NCBI GenBank assembly: GCA_013151655.1
Contig: JAADHX010000297.1
Span: 1-15,326 of the forward strand
Direction: 5' to 3'
Source of the DNA: Actinomycetota bacterium
GTDB taxonomy: Bacteria; Actinomycetota; Acidimicrobiia; Acidimicrobiales; Poriferisodalaceae
DNA: 15,326 nt
In this document: positions 12,917 through 15,326 of the stretch, piece by piece
Layout: each line of letters starts with the position of its first letter
Numbering within the stretch: position 1 is the first letter of the stretch
The notes under the pieces: model-generated
The model's database searches: none
Seen by the model: the letters and a program-made list of their open reading frames with translations, nothing else
Told to the model about the DNA's origin: nothing
Position numbers and translations under genes: made by a program

Positions 12917-14335
12917 CTAGAAGCCGAAAACGTCTTCGACGGGTAGGGACAGGCCGACGGTTCCTGTGATCGGGTCGAATTGTTCGATGTATCGGGGACC
13001 AAAAGCGGTGCGGCCCGAATCGTCGTCTTGGGTGATCGTCATGCGACTGACCTCAAGCCACACACCAGCCGGATCTCCGGACAACAGATCGACACGGGTG
13101 AAGTCGACACCATCGCCAGCAACGATCTCGGTTGCCGAAATCTCACCGTTTGACGGATCGAGCACCAACACTCTGCCGTTCTCGTCGATCTCGGCCATCA
13201 CCAGCCGACCGTCGATAAACCGCAGCTGTGCCTGTTCGACTGTCTGTAGATTGCAGACACCGTCTGCATCGGGGCACTCGGTGTATTCGCCGATGAACTC
13301 ACCGAGCCCATACACGGCTTCAACGCTCTGCGTCGCCAGGTCGAACTGCACAACGCCGCCAACAATGACCCTGACGTCGTTGCTCGACCTTGATGAAACG
13401 TTGAGCCACCACAGATCGCCGTCGCCTTCTACAAAACCGCTGGAGACTTCGAGTTCGGTTCCCAAGAAACGATCGATATCTTCGTCGGTTGGCACGCCGC
13501 CGCTGTTGAACACTGCGTAGTCGCCGAAGTCGGCAATCGACACAAAGTCGCTCAGCTCAGGCGACGGAACATCACAATCGCGCATCAGCTCGACCTCGCC
13601 CGTTGCCGGGTCGATGATGGCCACCGAGCCCAAGGCGATCCCGACCAATCGACCATCAGACAATCCGGCGAGCCTGCTGACGGTGCCAGAACAACTCCCA
13701 GTGTCGTGGTCTTTTTCATAGGCAGGGGTAGCGAAGGAGCTCAGCTCGGCCCCAGTCGTGCTGTCATACACGCGGTAGGTGTCGTCGCCACCGAACTCGC
13801 CAGATCTCACCACAACCGAATCGGCGAGCACAGCCTCGAACGAATACGAGATCGAGGTCTCGCTGTCGTCGGTTTCCCGGTCGAAACCAAGGTCGACAAG
13901 CTTCAGAACCTCGGTCGTCTCGAGGTCGATTTTGACGACACTCACATCGTTGGAGAAGCTCTGCCCCTCACGTTGAGTGAAGCCGAGCGTAAACGCGGCG
14001 CCATCTCTCAAGACGAGATCAGTCTGGCGATCAAGGAACCCGATCGAGGCCTCGCTAGCGAACTCGACCGCCTCGCCACTAGTGCGGTCGATACCGAAGA
14101 GTCCTAGCCCAAGTCCGGCGCCCACTGTGATCAGCCCATCCACCGGACCAATTGCGGCATCGCCATCAGCAGATGCATCGTCTGAAGAATCATCTCCAGC
14201 ACTCGGTGCCGTCGACGCTTCGGAGTCGGAATCGCTTCGGGTTGCAGTGTCGTCGCCGCTCCCACTACAGGACGCGGCGATGAAGGAAAAAGCGAGGCCT
14301 ACACCAAATAGGCGAACGTACTTAGATGCACTCAC
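12917..14335 (-). CDS. Putative lipoprotein with beta-propeller-like body
   Basis: From GTG 14335 the product is 472 residues: a signal with lipobox AASC (Cys at residue 23), an acidic Ser/Asp/Ala linker (about 24-65), then a body rich in short beta-strand repeats such as VVKIDLETTEVLKLVDLG, YRVYDSTTGAELSSF, VAIIDPATGEVELM, VVQFDLATQSVEAVYGLGEF, VLVLDPSNGEISAT and YIEQFDPITGTVGLSL. These [VI]-x-[FVI]-D-x-x-[TS]-G-x-[VI] turns are typical of PQQ/WD-type propellers. Several Cys (TGSCSG; RDCDVP; ECPDADGVC) may form disulfides. The frame is open to 14374, and ATG 14350 is possible, but only GTG 14335 has a Shine-Dalgarno sequence (GAGG, 14345-14348 on this strand). The start overlaps the end of the upstream gene by 14 nt, so translation is probably coupled. 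No specific function can be given. Confidence 0.78.
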   Translation of the reverse strand: MSASKYVRLFGVGLAFSFIAASCSGSGDDTATRSDSDSEASTAPSAGDDSSDDASADGDAAIGPVDGLITVGAGLGLGLFGIDRTSGEAVEFASEASIGFLDRQTDLVLRDGAAFTLGFTQREGQSFSNDVSVVKIDLETTEVLKLVDLGFDRETDDSETSISYSFEAVLADSVVVRSGEFGGDDTYRVYDSTTGAELSSFATPAYEKDHDTGSCSGTVSRLAGLSDGRLVGIALGSVAIIDPATGEVELMRDCDVPSPELSDFVSIADFGDYAVFNSGGVPTDEDIDRFLGTELEVSSGFVEGDGDLWWLNVSSRSSNDVRVIVGGVVQFDLATQSVEAVYGLGEFIGEYTECPDADGVCNLQTVEQAQLRFIDGRLVMAEIDENGRVLVLDPSNGEISATEIVAGDGVDFTRVDLLSGDPAGVWLEVSRMTITQDDDSGRTAFGPRYIEQFDPITGTVGLSLPVEDVFGF

Positions 14336-15173
14336 GTTGGTCAACCTCATTGTCGAACACTTCTTGCAGACCACGGAGCATCCACGACGAGTCCGCCGGG
14401 ACGTCCTGGCTCAGCCTAGAACGAATACTTAATGCGTCTATCAGGTCGACAGCGCGGCCAACGAGTTGCAGTTCGGCATCCGATGATCCCTCGCGCACAT
14501 GAACGGAGTTTGATGCTTCAACCACGGCGCGCACGTCAGGATCGGTGGCGACTACGGCGTACTCGCCGCTAATCCCGTTACCTGCGCTTATCGCAAATGA
14601 CGGGCCTATGGCCGCCACATACCGAAGACATGCCGCGATCTCGTCGGGCTCCTCGGCGGGCGTAAGACCGAGTGGCAACATGATGTCGCGCTCATGAACC
14701 CAAGAGTCCCATAGAGCGTGATGGGCAACGGTGGCGATGCTCACATGTCCCGGAGGTGATTCGGCCAGTTTCAGCCAGTCGGATTCGTCGAGCGATTCGA
14801 GGACGGAGTCGAAGCCCTCAACGGACCGAACGAAACCCTCGAGCGATTCTTCTGGAGACGCCTCTGGTGTACTTGCAACAATCTGGGCGGGTGTGACTAC
14901 CGGATCGAACGTGGTCAAGAAACGCGACGGCTCGCCCTTAACACCGGCAGCAACCGACATAGTCCAGAACGCGTTAGTACCAGTCAGGTGAACAAGTACC
15001 TCCTGAACGGTCCACTCGTCGCAGCGGCTCTGCGTAGCCCATTGTTCGGCACTCAGGCCTTCCATGACCTTCGCCAATCGTCGGTGCTGACGCACCGTCG
15101 GGGCGAGGATTGATGCCGGGTCGCCATCGAGCGTGATGAGCGGATCGGTTCCGTATCTGGGATTTAGCTGCAT
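14322..15173 (-). CDS. Maleylpyruvate isomerase / DinB-like metal-binding protein (TIGR03083-type)
   Basis: From ATG 15173 the product is 283 residues. The N-terminal half is a DinB-like four-helix bundle: LAKVMEGLSAEQWATQSRCDEWTVQEVLVHLTGTNAFW (33-70), with H62 and, later, AHHALWDSWVHERDIMLPLG (150-169; H151 or H152 and H160) as likely metal ligands. The CDxWTVxEVLxHL and WVHERD motifs are characteristic of actinobacterial mycothiol-dependent maleylpyruvate isomerase-like proteins. Family members are thiol-S-transferases or isomerases; this one's substrate is unknown. The C-terminal part (about 185-283), with VREGSSDAELQLVGRAVDLIDAL, looks like the SCP-2-like domain often attached. The frame is open to a TTG at 15200, but nothing supports that start. 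It lies 53 bp after the upstream gene and overlaps the next lipoprotein gene. Confidence 0.82.
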   Translation of the reverse strand: MQLNPRYGTDPLITLDGDPASILAPTVRQHRRLAKVMEGLSAEQWATQSRCDEWTVQEVLVHLTGTNAFWTMSVAAGVKGEPSRFLTTFDPVVTPAQIVASTPEASPEESLEGFVRSVEGFDSVLESLDESDWLKLAESPPGHVSIATVAHHALWDSWVHERDIMLPLGLTPAEEPDEIAACLRYVAAIGPSFAISAGNGISGEYAVVATDPDVRAVVEASNSVHVREGSSDAELQLVGRAVDLIDALSIRSRLSQDVPADSSWMLRGLQEVFDNEVDQRECI

Positions 15174-15226
15174 CGGGCAACTGTGGCACACAGGCACCAA
15201 CGGTTACGAAGTGGGTGCAACGGCTG

Positions 15227-15326
15227 CTACGAAAAGGCGGCGATGACCGGTTCCATTGCATCGAGCTCGCGCACAACGAAATAGGAGATGCCCCACCGAT
15301 CTCGCGAACATTTTATCGATGCCACG
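15227..15326 (-). CDS. C-terminal end of a probable LLM-class F420-dependent oxidoreductase (runs off right edge)
   Basis: The minus strand is open from the window edge to a TAG at 15229-15227, giving 32 residues ending in DRWGISYFVVRELDAMEPVIAAFS. The pattern R-x-R-[WF]-GISY-[FI]-x-V...[MF]-x-PV[IV]-x-x-[FL] is the typical last strand and helix of actinobacterial luciferase-like (LLM) F420-dependent oxidoreductases. The active site lies outside the window, so this rests on a short tail. It is on the same strand as the DinB-like gene, 53 bp upstream of it, and may be co-transcribed. Confidence 0.6.
   Translation of the reverse strand, partial: VASIKCSRDRWGISYFVVRELDAMEPVIAAFS

Noticed and set aside
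12966..14432. Long plus-strand ORFs (12966-13520, 13706-14107, 13977-14432)
   Set aside because: They are antisense to the lipoprotein whose frame has a signal peptide, lipobox and repeat motifs; their Ser/Arg-rich content is typical of shadows.
1..15326. CRISPR array, IS element, prophage or integrase at ssrA
   Set aside because: No spaced direct repeats of CRISPR type, no transposase or integrase motifs, and no second copy of the ssrA 3' end were found in the window.

Overview
The window is a GC-rich stretch of an actinobacterial chromosome. The best fit is the class Acidimicrobiia: secreted proteins carry 'GDGYW...DGGxFAFG' repeats and Thr-rich lipoprotein linkers, several promoters look leaderless (TANNNT placed 6-7 nt before the start codon), and a maleylpyruvate-isomerase/DinB-type protein lies next to what looks like an LLM-type oxidoreductase. 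This assignment is inference from gene content, not from a marker-gene comparison.

Layout. Positions 1-595 (minus, running off the left edge): N-terminal part of a TrmA/RumA-type RNA m5U methyltransferase. It is divergent from rpe (653-1333, plus), which overlaps a small lipoprotein gene (1330-1749). clpP (1768-2358, minus) converges on that pair and diverges from a D-threonine aldolase-like PLP enzyme (2511-3503, plus). Next comes a minus-strand housekeeping cluster murI - rph - rdgB (5734 down to 3441), with a three-copy 17-bp tandem repeat across the murI stop codon. A YihY/BrkB membrane protein (5904-6797, plus) converges on a Thr-rich lipoprotein (6760-7482, minus). A membrane protein gene at 7617-8415 is broken by a frameshift. 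A gene-free stretch (8416-8889) holds several inverted repeats. smpB (8890-9372) and ssrA/tmRNA (9425-9795) follow, giving both parts of the trans-translation ribosome-rescue system side by side. Between ssrA and the next gene lies a minus-strand coding remnant split by an in-frame TGA (10073-10438). A large membrane-anchored repeat protein (10452-12869, plus) then converges on a lipoprotein (12917-14335, minus). Upstream of the latter on the same strand are a DinB/maleylpyruvate-isomerase-like gene (14322-15173) and the last 32 codons of a probable LLM-class oxidoreductase (15227 to the right edge).

Functional themes. There is RNA and ribosome maintenance (m5U methyltransferase, RNase PH, SmpB/tmRNA) and protein quality control: tmRNA-tagged proteins ending in -ALAA are classical Clp substrates, and clpP lies about 7 kb away. 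The window also holds nucleotide-pool cleaning (RdgB), cell-wall D-Glu supply (MurI), pentose phosphate metabolism (Rpe), and several exported proteins of unknown function.

I found no CRISPR array, transposase, integrase, tRNA or rRNA gene. I do not see a convincing new multi-gene system. The items most worth a second look are the split minus-strand ORF beside ssrA, the frameshifted membrane gene, the 8.48-8.71 kb inverted-repeat region with mutually exclusive hairpins, and the repeated leaderless promoter geometry.
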